The notes under the pieces are model-generated. The model saw only the letters and a list, made by a program, of their open reading frames with translations, was not told the origin of the DNA and searched no databases. A stretch of 64,000 bases of DNA from Cladophialophora immunda (lineage: Eukaryota; Ascomycota; Eurotiomycetes; Chaetothyriales; Herpotrichiellaceae), in assembly GCF_000835495.1 (NCBI RefSeq), contig NW_015622548.1, positions 124,001 to 188,000 of the forward strand, in the 5' to 3' direction. Numbering within the stretch: position 1 is the stretch's first letter; each line of letters starts with the position of its first letter. Of this stretch, positions 31,604 to 43,700 are shown in pieces. A program made the position numbers and the translations under genes.

Positions 31604-32332
31604 CAGAATCGCGCCCACAAGCTAGGAAAACTTATAGTCTAGGTTGAGGAATCATTCTGGCCACTACTCCAAACCATGCACGGCTTGCTTTGCGCACTCG
31701 CCCGCTTCATTGACGACCGCATCTTGTAAGCGAAATACATTGATGAATCATCACACAATTCATACCTTCGGAGCAGATTATTATAGAGTGTAAAAGCATA
31801 ATAACCCGTCAACCAAGAGTTTCTGTGACAACCACCGATCAACTGGGGCGGCTCGGAACTCGAGATGCGTGGAGAACTACTTCTCGGATCGGATTGCGAC
31901 GGCTCAGTCGGTTCGATATCCGACGACAACCAAGTGCCACGAGGTTTTCAGATCTGGCAGAAACATTCCCCTGAAGCTAAAAATGGACCCACGACATAGT
32001 ATCTGCGACGCAGCATGAGGATTGGGTTGGAGCAGTGAACCTAGGATGGGATCAGATCAGAGACAATGTTTTGAAAGCTCTTGTAAGCTGGCAGATCCAG
32101 CTGTAGTGTTAAATTGGTCCAAATACAGGATTATCAGTTTCGACGGAGGATTTTGCCTGTAGTCTGGTGATAGGCTGATTTTCGTGATACATCCTTCTCC
32201 AGCAAATATTATTCGAGAAACGGTCCTCGAGTGCTTGTCACTAGGTTTTAGAAATTCAAGGTGTAAATTGTCAATCAGAAGCTCGAAATGGTTGATGGTA
32301 TCCTGCCCAGGCCATAAAATAAGCATCAATTA
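31604..32332. other. Intergenic, no secure gene
   Basis: Two minus-strand frames (31639-31929, 96 codons; 32057-32329, 90 codons) have a protein-like composition but no domain or partner exon that I can recognise. I do not call them. Confidence 0.35.
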
Positions 32333-33076
32333 TCATTCCTCGATCCATCGACCAGTACCTCGAACGATATATTCGCTGTTACAGACACAGACTGCTTGCC
32401 CTTGCTCTGCAGTCTTCCCTTCCCCTTGGTCAAGTTCGCGCAGCACATCCACAGCTCTAGGGATGGATTGTACGAGACCAGCTTCAAATACACCATCCCA
32501 TTCACCAGTCTCCGACGTGTAGACCTCTTTCCTCACGGCGAAATTCCCTCCTCTTTGCTGCATCCCCAAGAAGATGTCGCCGACCTTTCCAAGAAACATG
32601 GAACCGTCGACGCTTTGCAATATCCATGCAGAGTTGTCAGATTCAGCTTTCCCGGTCACATCGTGCCACACCTCCTCGTAATCTTCAGGAACTCCGTTTC
32701 CTTCCTTGTCAAACTGTCCCGTCTCCAGATCATCCCCGGTCTCCATTTCCTTGAACGAAGCCTCGTCAGAACGACGGCTCCCAAGTGAATCGATGATGCG
32801 GGTCCACCGAAACGTTACTGCGAGAAAGTGTCAGTCCCTCCGTTGTTCGGACTTCTGGCGATCTCGGTCGCTCATCTTGCCAGGACCTCAGATTTCCCGT
32901 GACGGACGAAGGTGACCTACGCGGATCTTCCCCAAGGGTTCCGCCAATGTCACGCGCAAGTCCATATAATATCCTGCAACGTTAAGTGCGATTGTCTCGG
33001 TGTCTTCAAAAGCAGGATCAGGAGGCCAGCGAATGCTGACTCGCTTGAGAATCTGCGGTGTCGTTTTGATCACCAT
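32333..33076 (-). CDS. HRI1-like lipocalin-fold protein (middle exon unresolved)
   Basis: Two segments resemble the fungal HRI1 family. The first (about 32922-33076) starts MVIKTTPQILKRVSIRWPP and contains DTETIALNVAGYYMDLRV. The second (32333 to about 32818) contains VTFRWTRIIDSLGS, EDYEEVWHDV, a middle with SAWILQSVDGSMFLGKVGDIFLG-type strands and a C-terminus ending GRWIEE. In family members these parts are joined by a short stretch containing a conserved WAxAG-type motif. I could not find a splice pattern that supplies it while keeping frame. Either an unusual small exon exists or the gene is damaged. The function of HRI1 is unclear in yeast (binds Hrr25 and Sec72 by report). Confidence 0.55.
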
Positions 33077-33864
33077 CTTCAACGTCTCCTAATCCTGGGC
33101 TTGGAATCGGCATGGGGAAGTAAAAGCTCAAGGCAGGAAGGCTGGCAAGGCGCGAGCGAAAGTCGACTCCCATGCGCTCAGAGAAGTGGTCGAGGCTCCA
33201 TTATCCAGCCCTCGCACGGTCTGCAGCAGATCTAGACCAGCGGGCGATGTTGTACTTGCCGCTATTTGTGGCTCCGGAGAATGAGCGACAACGGCATCTG
33301 TAGTATACCGCGACCATTGCTGCCACCATCCCGGGAACTCGGAAATCTGCGGTGTCGGAGTTTGGCGTTCGGTTCAATGATAAGAACAGCCTTCTGAGGG
33401 CCTGTTGGTCAATACGTCCGCCAATTGGCGATAGGAGGCTGAGTACCAATCTGGAAGGGGCTCCGCAGGCCCATGATTGGTTGTGGTGATATGGTACTCT
33501 GCCTACCATCACTTGAAATGAGATAGGTTTGGCCGTAAGACCTATAACACGATCCGGAGCCCGTTCTACTTATCAACTTCAATTGGTTATCTACCAACCG
33601 TGAGCTTCCTTAAGCACGGCATCCTAGCCAGGGCCTAGACACTGCTTTTGACGGGGCCGGCTCAAAATAAAAGTCTGTTGAATACCAAGTCCAGTCTCTC
33701 GAATCTCCATATAACTCGCGCACGGGGCACGATCGGGGAGAGATAAAGAGTCTCGCGAACTTGATATACTACCTCCGGCGCCCCCCAACCACCTATCCTA
33801 ACTCTCGCTTACTTCCATTCAAGCAATCCTGCCGAGTCCAGAACAAATCTCAATCCCATCTACC
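33077..33864. other. Intergenic, no gene recognised
   Basis: Divergent promoter region between the HRI1-like and AAAP transporter genes. The right 150 bp is CT-rich, as expected of a promoter. A 103-codon minus frame (33201-33512) has no recognisable content. Confidence 0.4.
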
Positions 33865-35808
33865 ATGCAGGACTCCAAGATGGCCACTGCTCAAGAGGGC
33901 GGAGAGAAGATCGATGTCGGAGTGGTCCAGGAGTCCGTTCAAGACAACATTCTCAAGGCAGACTTGAGCGAAGACGACGGCGAGGTCTTCAAGAGTCATA
34001 CTGGCGTGGCTGAGTTTCGGACGTTGGGATGGTACGACACTTCCTCCAAGTTGGCAACATGGAGACAGACTCACTTACACAAACGTGGAAAACCAGGATT
34101 CGGGCGGGCATTATCCTCATGAAACTCTGCTTCGCAACAGGTGTGCTGGGAATTCCTTATGCCCTAAACGTGACCGGCTACGGACCCGGTATCTGCATCC
34201 TTTTCGGCTGGGGCTCGATGACTACCTGTAAGTCGCGTCTCCCGTCGGATCAGCATATCTGGCACTTGCTCACGACCTGGTTCAAGATTACGCCTACATC
34301 ATGTACCTATTCCGCATGAAGTATCGCGGAGTGCACAACATCGCCGACGCCGCCGCTATCATGGGTGGCCCGGTCGCTCGCGAGGTCGCTGGCGGCCTGT
34401 TCTTGTTGACTTGGATGTGAGAATTCAAAGGAACCCGAAAACAAAAGACAAAGTCCTGACAGACCTCACATAGCTTGGCTGCCGGCTCAGGATTTATTGG
34501 GCTGGCGCAAGGACTAAAGATTCTCGCTGATGGCAAAGCCTGCACGGTCGTCTGGACCGTCGTTGCAGCCATATGTACCGGCCTTGTTTCAAGCATCCGA
34601 ACACTGGACAAATTGGCCGTTTTGACCTGGATAGGGTTTGCGTCCATCTTTACGGCTGTGTTCATTGTAGTGTGAGTCTTTCTGAGAGCGACACTAATTG
34701 ATGGGAGATTACGCTGACGAGAGTAACGTTATAGTGTCGGTGTCACACAAGTCTCCAGGCCAGCCGCAGCACCGAAGACAGGCCCATTTGATTTGGGTGT
34801 GATCGCCGTTGGGTCACCAGGGTTTGTCGCCGGACTTACTGCAACACTCAATCTCTTCTGTAAGACGGAGAGTTCTAGAACCTGAGGAGTCAGAAGTTGT
34901 AGCTGACTTGAACTCGCGGTATAGCTGGTTACGGCGCGACCCCAACGTTCATGCCGGTCATTGCGGAGATGAGAAGGCCCAAATCCTATCCCAAGGCATT
35001 GTTTAGCTCTCAAGCAGCCTTGTCAGTCTGCTATATCACCTTTGGCACGGTGGTTTATGTGTAAGTTCGACTATTGTACTCGTGGGACATCTCGACTGAA
35101 CAACCTTTCAGCTACTGCGGTCAGTATGTGGCCAGTCCGTCACTGGCAAGTGCCGGAGGCAAGATCGAGAAGATCGCTTTTGGCATTTCCATTCCCGGGT
35201 TCATCATGACCTCTACCTTATGGGTTCACATGGCGGCTAAATTTGTCGGTATCGTCTACTCCAGACCAAGGTGCAAGATTGCTAACGGGACCACTGGATA
35301 GCTTTTCGTGAAAATCCTTCGCAACTCTCCTCACCTACAGAGCAATAGTCTCGTTCACTGGAGCACTTGGCTGTAGGTTGTCTCTATTCGACCGAGTTGA
35401 ACAGACCTACTGACACGGAAATCTCCAGAGGATCAACCCTTGGAATAACGTTGTTGTCCTTCATCGTGGCGGAGGCCATCCCGTTCTTCAGCTTCCTGCT
35501 CGGTCTGATCGGATCTCTCTGCTGTGCTCCGACTTGTGTAAGCCTTCCACACCCACTTCTTCAAAAAAGGAAACAACCCGACTAACCTGATATGTCGTAC
35601 AAAGCTCGTCATTCCAGCTTTCATGGGGCTTTACATGGACCGGGGCAACCACGGAGCCAACTGGAGGAAAAAGACTGTGTGCGGACTTCACTTTGCCGTG
35701 ATTGCCCTCGGTTCCTTCATCACCGTTGCCGGCACGTATACCACGATCAAAAGCATCGTCGATGCCTACAACGATGGAACCGTCGGTGGAGCTTTCAGCT
35801 GCGCATGA
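33865..35808 (+). CDS. AAAP-family amino-acid transporter (Aa_trans)
   Basis: A multi-exon gene (eight or more exons) whose joins I checked by phase, including 34031/34097, the Y-Y-A-Y-I-M join near 34289, the W-I-L-A-A-G join near 34475 and V-Y-V-Y-C-G near 35111. Sequence runs from a soluble N-terminus (about 55 residues) into IRAGIILMKLCFATGVLGIPYALNV-type first helix, then AGSGFIGLAQGLKIL, the SAGYGATPTFMPVIAEMRRP segment, YCGQYVASPSLASA and ends in GLYMDRGNHGANWRKKTV plus a last helix. About eleven helices are expected. This matches fungal neutral/aromatic amino-acid permeases of the PF01490 family. It could act at the plasma membrane or vacuole. It is not clearly part of the amidase cluster, although an amino-acid-derived product would fit. 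Confidence 0.85.
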
Positions 35809-36379
35809 GGAGTTGAAGAAAGCCGTCTGGTTGGCGATTTGTGGCCATGTGGACCCGAGCGCAAGCCCGAGGCTGCGAAATAATCAAATGCGAAGATTCA
35901 TATAGTTATAGGAATAGATAATTTTTCTAAACTTGGGTAGTCAGGTCAGTACATGTACTATCATTCGGAGTATTAGAGAGCTCTAACGACTATAATTAGA
36001 CCGAGACTAATACGCTGAGATGCTGTAAATTATAATAGTCTCGAAGAAAGTTATTCAAATGCCGCGTCTAGTTAGTCACACGAAGGATAATTTGAGGAAT
36101 CTAGCTAGAAGGAGAAGTGCTTTTCTCTTTTACAGAGCTATCGTTCCTCCCCTGCTGTCGGTACATAGGCATACTGGAGGAGCTAATAAGTGTCGAGTGA
36201 TGGACATATTGGGAAGTTGTAAGGCGTTAGCTTCTCACAAGCAAGTTGTAGTTCATCCGCCGTCTTCATGATGGTGTGTGGGACGTCAAAGCAGGCTGAA
36301 CTTTGTCCAGCTTCATTATTACTACTTGAGGACATTTCTACCTTCAGTCTGAGCTTTCTTGTGCGCAACATCTGGCCAC
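35809..36379. other. Convergent intergenic region, AT-rich, no gene
   Basis: An AT-rich 3' flank lies between the transporter and the next Zn2Cys6 gene. Nothing else is supported. Confidence 0.5.
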
Positions 36380-38713
36380 CTACGTATTAGCATGGAAGCT
36401 ACTGTAATCGGTCTGCCACATCCCAGTCTGATCAAACGCATCTGCCATGAAGGCATCTTGAAAGAAATTGTCATGGGTGTCGAAAGACCATGAAAGAGGA
36501 TTCAATTCCCACTCCGCCGTCGTCTGCGTCAAGGCTAGTTGAGGGCCGGTGTTCACGGGCGTGACGCCAGGCTGCTGGTGCAGGATCTGCTCGGGCGCTC
36601 TCCATAGGCCGGTATCTTGTTGAACCTGGAAGGGCTGCTGGTTTGCCGTGGATGACGTCTGTGAAGGGTCGATATTCCGGCGCACGTTGACATTTCCGAG
36701 TAATGGAACCTTCAAATTCAACTGACGAGAACTTGTGGCATCGCCGGTTTGCTGAAGTAGAGCATTGAGGGAGCGAATAGTCGCAGCGCCGAGCCGGGAA
36801 AAGTTGGCATTAGCTGCATCACGAGACTTTGCGTCCATGACCTGGAGCACTTGTGCTGCAATGCCCTGTACTCTGGCCTTATTCGCCTCTGAATCAAGAT
36901 GATTGCTGGAAGGTCCGCTATGGGATGTGAGGAGGAGAACAATGGTTGCGGTGATTGCTTGTAGATCCATGATCGGAGAAAGAAAAAAGCCAGATGGGAG
37001 CATTCGGCGAAGGTGTTGATAGCGTTGCGCAACTGCTTCACAAGCTTCCATGCAAGTCAAGCGGCTGTACATGTTTCCCTCGGCTGGGTCCTGGCGCATG
37101 GTGAAGGGCAAATGGACTCTCATCAGGAAATAATAATGTAGAAGTTGACAAAGACTTTCTGGTTTGACAAGCGCAAAGTCCTGATCCCACCAGGTTTTTG
37201 GAGTCTGAGAAGCAAGAACTCGCAACTCTCGGTCGAGCTCTAGAGCGTACGCATACGCTTGTGCGCTAGATCCATGGGCGGCGCTGAGGTCGTCGAGGGT
37301 GTGGAACTTTGCTGTGATGTCCGTCAATCTGTTGAGGTATACGTGGACTTGGACCATGCCGTTGATTGTTAGAGGTTGTGCATTTGTGTGTTCGAAGCGC
37401 CGAGTGGCAGGCGGACGATTGATAATCATGCAAAGTAATCTCTCTGCAGAGCACATAAATTCCCAGAGCTGGATTTTCTGAAGCTGCAACTGATCGGGTG
37501 GGCCAGCGATGCCGCTAAGCTGAACGCCTTGAGACGCTTTTGGCAGCCCGAGAAGCTCTGCCATTGCTACAAAGTGTCGCATGCGGATCCATGCCTTCTG
37601 GAAATTCCCTTGGCTTATTTGACTACAGCGCTCGTCAGTACGTCCCGGGGACAGAAAGGTTGACTGAAAGTTCTTACAGTCTCAGGAACTGTGTGGTTTT
37701 GTTAGCGTGCGTTTGCAGAGGAGGTTGGGATGACAATGGTTTGACGGGACTCGATCCAGTTATTTTAAAGAGAGGAAAGACTTACGTGCATCGCCATTCC
37801 TAATCCTTGTGTTGTTCCCATTAGTCGGTCGTGGGATATTAGCGTATTCTCCACTGCATCAGATATTGCGCGGGAGAAGTCAGAGATTCTGTGAAATCTT
37901 CTGAGCGATGTTGCAGGACTTCCTTGATCTTGTGGCTCTTGTTGAGCCGTCACAGCAAGATCAAGCAGCCATGATGCTAAGCTCATGGCATCGGCATCAG
38001 GCGCGCACATGCTCTCATAGCTGTCCAGGAGTTCTCGCTGAGATTTCACCGCAAATGGCTGGGGAAGCATGGCATGAACCAGATCAATCCATTTCGAGGC
38101 CGTTCTAGCCATATCCAGAACATCTTCTCTTTGAGGGATTAGCTGCTGTAGTGTCTGCCTGGCGAGGTCCAGCAGATGGGCGGATGCCTTGGCCTTGCGT
38201 TCCTGTAGTTGCTGGTCTTGTCGGCCAAAGTCCCCACTCAGCCAGTCATTCTGGAAAAGCGAACGGAGATGCAAAGGTTGTTCTGTCGCCAGGACATCAG
38301 AGCCATTGGACTCATCGTCGGAGCCATCATCTCCCGGGCTGCTGGTTGGCAGAATAGAAGCTGGTCTTGCGAAGTCTGTTGTTTGGTAACCCAACTTCGA
38401 TTGGATCTCACGCACAGCGTTGCGAAGACTGGCGACCTCGGACTCCAGGAGCGCAATCCGATGGCGCGACGGCAATCTCTGCTCGTGGACTGGCCGAGAA
38501 GTGTATACCTGTGCAACACATTTCAAGCCTCGGTCTTCACAGCTTCGACATGATTCTGCCTCTTCGGACCGTCGTATACAGCGAATTTTGCGGCGCCTAC
38601 CTGCATATCATCAGAACAGGAAGCTTGGGATGTAAGTCCTATGGCGACAACGCACACTCGCTACAGCTTTTGGTTCCCTTCCGGGCTTGTTTTGGCACCT
38701 CAGGTTGTGACAT
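36380..38713 (-). CDS. Zn2Cys6 transcription factor with fungal-specific TF domain
   Basis: Four exons (38656-38713, 37786-38600, 37678-37688, 36380-37622) give 708 residues. Exon 1 encodes the first two cluster cysteines. After a 55-nt intron the cluster is Cys17, 20, 27, 37, 40 and 47 (CSECRRRKIRC, then CRSCEDRGLKC). A likely coiled-coil follows (HRIALLESEVASLRNAVREI), then the regulatory domain with GNFQKAWIRMRHFVAMAELLGL. Exon 3 is an 11-nt microexon that joins MAMH to FLRLQISQGN in frame. The weak points are only the exact donor gtgcgt at 38655 and the microexon. The 38.7-39.3 kb region is its promoter, shared with the DUF3112 gene. Its target is unknown. Confidence 0.87.
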
Positions 38714-39365
38714 AGTCGCACTGTTACTCAGCAGCGATCCGTGCGAGGGGTTAGAAAGGTCGCTCGATTGTAGCGGAGGAAAGAGAGATCCGGCTCGGAC
38801 AAGAAGATTCGTAGCGTCTGACAAGGGATCGTTTCTCGGCTTGTAGCGCAGGGCACTTTTGCATTCGACGCAGCCAGGGGGGTTTGTCCATGTCAGACTG
38901 ATGGTGATGTTCGCAGCTCGGATCTCGGAAGGAAGCGAAACCGAATGAGAAATGCCAAGTTTCCGTTTCAGGCAAAGTCGCGGCTGTGCTTCATACCCGC
39001 GGCTCCGTTTGTGTTGCGAGATTCCGTCTTGCACCTCTCGACTTCGGCTTCGATTGGCTTGCGGTGGCTGTTTTGATATCATCCACGGTTCAACCATCAC
39101 CAAAGACCGGCGAGCAGATCGTGGCCTTGCCGACTCTGAGGCTAGCGCCCAGCGAGAATCGAAACCCCTCCTTTCTTTTGTTCGATCTCGCGTCTTTGTG
39201 GTCCGCCTGCGTCATGGCAGGAGGACTAGAGGTATATAACATGGGACGCCCACTAGAAAGAAATGACCATAGGCAACATACAACGGCAACACTGTGTCAA
39301 CATCTGACTGTACACACTACAACCCCAACGCAACCCGAGTGTTATCGTCGCAACTCACCAGCGCA
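38714..39365. other. Divergent promoter region, no gene
   Basis: No supported gene. Open frames here on both strands (for example 38639-39103 minus) overlap the first exon and lack motifs. Confidence 0.45.
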
Positions 39366-40298
39366 ATGGGTGGCCCATACCCTTCGAAAACAGCCGGGAT
39401 AGGTGGCATCCCGACAGTCACCACAGACATTCCAGCGGACGCTGTCTTCATCCTCGTATATGTTTGCTTCGCGACTACGAATATGACCATCTTTCAACTC
39501 AATCGCCGCAAAAACCACAAGTTTATCCCCTCTGCGCTTCTGTTCGGCTTCTGTATGGCCAGAATAGTCACGCTGTGCCTGCGGATCGCGTGGGCAACGT
39601 CACCGCATGATGTTCAACTGGCAATTGCTGCACAAATCTTTGTGAATGCAGGCATCCTAATAGTCTATATCATCAACTTGATCCTTGCGCAACGCATACT
39701 ACGAGCCTCTCAGCCACGAATTGGGTGGAATCCGATCTTGCGAGCCGCTTACAAGTTCCTGTACATCGGCATTTTTGGGGCACTCGTCATGGTCATTACC
39801 TCCGTTGTCCTCTCGGTCTACACGCTCAACCCGCACACCAGATCGACTTGTCGAGATATCCAGCTGGCTGCGATCACTTATCTCCTTGTCTTCACCTGTC
39901 TTCCTGTCGTTCATACCGCGTTAGCGGTCCTTTTACCGAGGTCACAAGATGCAGAGAATTTCGGCGAAGGCGGTATGAAGAGCAAGTTGATCATTGTTAC
40001 CTCTTCAGGATGTTTGTGCATGTTGATAGCAGGATTCAAGGCTGGCATAACCTGGGAGCCTCCGCGACCAGTCACAAATCCCCCCTGGTACGATTCCAAG
40101 GCCTGCTTCTACGTCTTCAATTTCACGCTCGAGATCATCCTGCTCTGTATCTTGACGTTTACCCGAATCGACAAGCGGTTCTTTATCCCAAATGGATCGA
40201 CAAAGGCCGGGGATTACAGTCGACTCTCGGAAGAAAGCGAGCAGAAGACAGAGCATGCCATGTGGTACACTTCGTCACAGGATCCCGAGAAGGTCTGA
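39366..40298 (+). CDS. DUF3112-type seven-helix membrane protein
   Basis: A single exon for 310 residues. About seven hydrophobic helices follow a short extracellular N-terminus (for example from AVFILVYVCFAT, IPSALLFGFCMARIVTL, VNAGILIVYIINLILAQR, FLYIGIFGALVMVITSVV, AAITYLLVFTCLPVVHTAL, SKLIIVTSSGCLCMLIAGF and VFNFTLEIILLCILTF). The pattern RKNHKFIPSALLFGFCMARI and the last helix ending FTRIDKRFFIPNG match the fungal DUF3112 family, often annotated as GPCR-like with no proven ligand. The C-terminal tail is hydrophilic and Ser/Glu-rich. The ATG at 39366 lies just before the first helix region; frame-open sequence upstream has only a GTG. Confidence 0.8.
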   Translation: MGGPYPSKTAGIGGIPTVTTDIPADAVFILVYVCFATTNMTIFQLNRRKNHKFIPSALLFGFCMARIVTLCLRIAWATSPHDVQLAIAAQIFVNAGILIVYIINLILAQRILRASQPRIGWNPILRAAYKFLYIGIFGALVMVITSVVLSVYTLNPHTRSTCRDIQLAAITYLLVFTCLPVVHTALAVLLPRSQDAENFGEGGMKSKLIIVTSSGCLCMLIAGFKAGITWEPPRPVTNPPWYDSKACFYVFNFTLEIILLCILTFTRIDKRFFIPNGSTKAGDYSRLSEESEQKTEHAMWYTSSQDPEKV

Positions 40299-40770
40299 CG
40301 CATATAACGAAGGATTCAAGGGTGCAATGTGGAGGCTTTCATGGCATGGGTGAAACAGATTGGGCGTTGCTGCACATCTTGTATCAAAAATGATTGCTAA
40401 TAGAGATCGGTTATTCATGCACGAAAAGCGAGGCGGGTGCTGTCTGCTGTATACAGTCACTAGACATAGATTGAATCCCTCCTGAAAAGCGGTCATTCTC
40501 ATTCATTCGCTTCAATGACTGTTGGTTCCTCCAGAGGGCGCAGAGCGTAGTACGCATTGAGCGGATTTGCTCCGCCGCAGCGCGTACAGTGGTTTTACGC
40601 GTCGCGTCCATCTCGAATTGAAAAGCGGCATCTTTACGGCATTTCAGTTGCTCCTTCCGAACTGCAATCAAGCACCACAAAGTTCCCTTTTCTTCAGCAC
40701 TCTGTTCTCATTCATGACCTCCTTGTTCACCTTGGGCATCTTGCTTCCCCCCAATTGACCTGCTCACAAC
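40299..40770. other. Intergenic, no gene recognised
   Basis: 3' flank of the DUF3112 gene and promoter of RFC1. Confidence 0.5.
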
Positions 40771-43700
40771 ATGCCATCAGATATCAGGAGTTTCTTCGGA
40801 AGTGGAGGGGCAAAACCCTCGGCGAAGATTGCTGCCTCTAAGGTTAGCAACGGTGCCGTAGGCTCCATCTCACTCAGCCGATCATCAAATATAGATGACT
40901 GATCATGCGGCAGGACGGTACGAAAGTGACTTCTAAACAGCGCGGCCGACGCAAAGTTGTTTCCGACGACGATGAAGATGATGATGACGACGAAGGAGTC
41001 GGTGCCAACTCCAAGAAACCTACTACTCCCAAGACAAAGAAATCGGCCAAAGAACCAGTGGAAGAGGAGACAACCAGCTCAGCCTACTTTGCTACCACGA
41101 AAGCAAAACCTACGAAGTCTACCCCGATACGAACCAAGACTGCCACCACCAACGGTATCGCAAAGACTCCCACTAAAGAAACCAATGGTGGAACACCATC
41201 GACTGGCAGAAGATCCTCCAGAAAGACCAGCAGAAAGAACTACGCCGAACAGGACGAAGATGAGAAATCCGCTCTCGTGTTAATGGACGATCGTGAAGGT
41301 GATGATGACATTTTTAGTGACCTCAAGAGCAGGAAAGTGGACGACGATTACGAGGAAGGAACAGACGAAGACGATCTGAAACCACAAAAGAAGGTCAGCA
41401 AGGCTGTCAATGGCCACTACAAAAAACTCGAGGCGGATCATGATGACGACGATGATGATATCGAAATGGCGCAGATTCCCGCATATGATGGACCTGGTGA
41501 CGCGAGACGTAAGAAAGCACCAGCCAAACCTACTTCCGCTCGCAAACGGAAGTCCAAAGACCTTGAAGATGAGGAAGAGGACGATCTGGACGATGACGAC
41601 GACACACCAAAAAAGAAACCAAGGACTACAGCATCGGCAGCTGCTCGGAAGCCCCGCGCGTCAGCCAAAAAGGAAGAGAGGGAGGAAAGCAAGGAGATAC
41701 AGAACATTCTCGACAGTATCCCTACTGTGAGAGCGCCGACTCCACCTCCAAGAGATGACAAGAAAAAGTTCACCTACGGCGGAGGCAATGCGAACGTGGC
41801 TCCACCCGCAGCTGGCTCTGCTGATATTCCAGTCGGTGCAGAAAATTGCCTTGCTGGACTGACTTTCGTCTTCACTGGGGTGCTGAACTCGCTTGGCCGC
41901 GAAGAGGGACAAAACCTCGTGAAACAGTATGGTGGTAAGGTGACGGGTGCTCCATCGAAGCGGACCAGCTACGTCGTCATTGGTGCTGATGCTGGACCGA
42001 AAAAGCTCGAAACTATCCGACAGCTGGGCATCAAGACAATCAATGAAGAAGGTCTTTTTGCACTCATTCGACAGCTTCCCGCGAATGGTGGTGATGGGAA
42101 GGCTGCCGAAGCCTATGCTGAGAAACAGGCCAAGGAAGAGGAGAAAGTCCGCAAACAGGCGGAAGAAGAGGAAGAACGCGAGCGCGAGAGACAAAAAGAG
42201 GCTACCAAAATTGCGAAAGCTGCGGCGGCCCGAACAGGTGCTCCTATTCCCTCGACCAAACCAAAAGGTCCCAGAGTAGACGACAGACTTTGGGTAGACA
42301 AGTATGCTCCAGATACGATGAGCGCTGTCTGCGGAAACAAGGGCCAGGTTGAGGGCTTGCAGAAATGGCTTCGTAATTGGCCGAAAGCCGCAAAATCAGA
42401 CTTCAAGAAGGCTGGTGCCGATGGGAAGGGCGTCTTTCGCGCAGCTTTGCTTCATGGTCCTCCGGGTGTCGGCAAAACCACAGCTGCCCACCTTGTTGCC
42501 AAACTTGAGGGCTATGATGTTGTCGAGAGCAATGCTAGCGAGACCCGGAACAAGAAGCTGCTTGAAACTGGGCTGACCGGTGTTCTGGATACTACATCTC
42601 TCCTCGGGTATTTCGCTGGCGATGGCAAGAAAGTCGAACAATCGAAACGAAAGCTCCTCCTGATCATGGACGAGGTGGATGGAATGTCAGCCGGCGACCG
42701 TGGTGGTGTGGGTGCTTTGGCTTCCATCGTAAAAAAAACCAACGTCCCGATGATATTAATTTGCAATGAGCGGAATCAGCCAAAGATGAGACCGCTTACG
42801 AATGTGACAGCAGAGTTTCAGTTTCGAAGACCAACCACGGATATGATTCGAGGCCGGATAGCCACGATTCTATTCCGCGAAGGCATGAAATTACCCACAC
42901 CCATTATCAATGCCTTGATCGAGGGCTGCAATGGGGACATTCGTCAAATCATCAACATGATTTCGACCATCAAACTCGACAGCAAGGATCTCGATTTTAG
43001 CGACACCAAAGCCATGTCGAAGGCATGGGAAAAACATGTGATTCTGAAGCCCTGGGATATTGTGAATAAGATCCTGCGACCACAAATGTTTGCAGCCAGT
43101 TCGACAGCGACATTGAACGACAAAACGGAATTGTATTTTAATGATCACGAGATGAGCTACTTGATGCTCCAGGAGAACTACCTCAAGACAAATCCCGCCC
43201 TTGCAAGCTCTTACAGCGGCAAAGAGCGAGAGATGAAATTGTTGGAGCTTGCAGACAACGCAGCTGCCAGCATTTCCGACGGTGACCTCGTTGATCGGAT
43301 GATTCATGGCTCCCAGCAGCAATGGAGCTTGATGCCAGTCCACGCCATTTTCAGCTTTGTCCGACCTGCTAGCTACGTCTACGGAATGCTTGGGGGACAA
43401 GCTGGCTTCCCTACTTGGTTTGGGCAGAACAGCAAGCAGAGTAAGTTGCAATCTCGTGTCTTATGTATCTGTGTATTAACCCGCTGCGTAGTGAAACTCT
43501 CTCGGTTTGTCAAGGAGATACAGGGACACATGCGGCTTCGTACCGCGGCCGACCGTCATGAGATTCGCCAGCAGTATCTCCCAGCAATATGGAGCAAGAC
43601 AGTCGGCACCCTGAAAGCTGAAGGCAAGGATGCTGTACAGGATGTCATTGACTTCATGGACTCTTACTACCTGACCAAAGAAGACTTCGATTCCGTGCTA

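Noticed and set aside
31639..31929. 96-codon minus-strand frame downstream of LamB/YcsF
   Set aside because: No domain, no splice partner, and no conserved motif recognised; it could be 3' untranslated or intergenic sequence.
32057..32329. 90-codon minus-strand frame directly behind the HRI1-like gene
   Set aside because: Its composition is protein-like, but it starts three bases after the stop of the HRI1-like gene, has no family match and is AT-rich as expected of a 3' flank.
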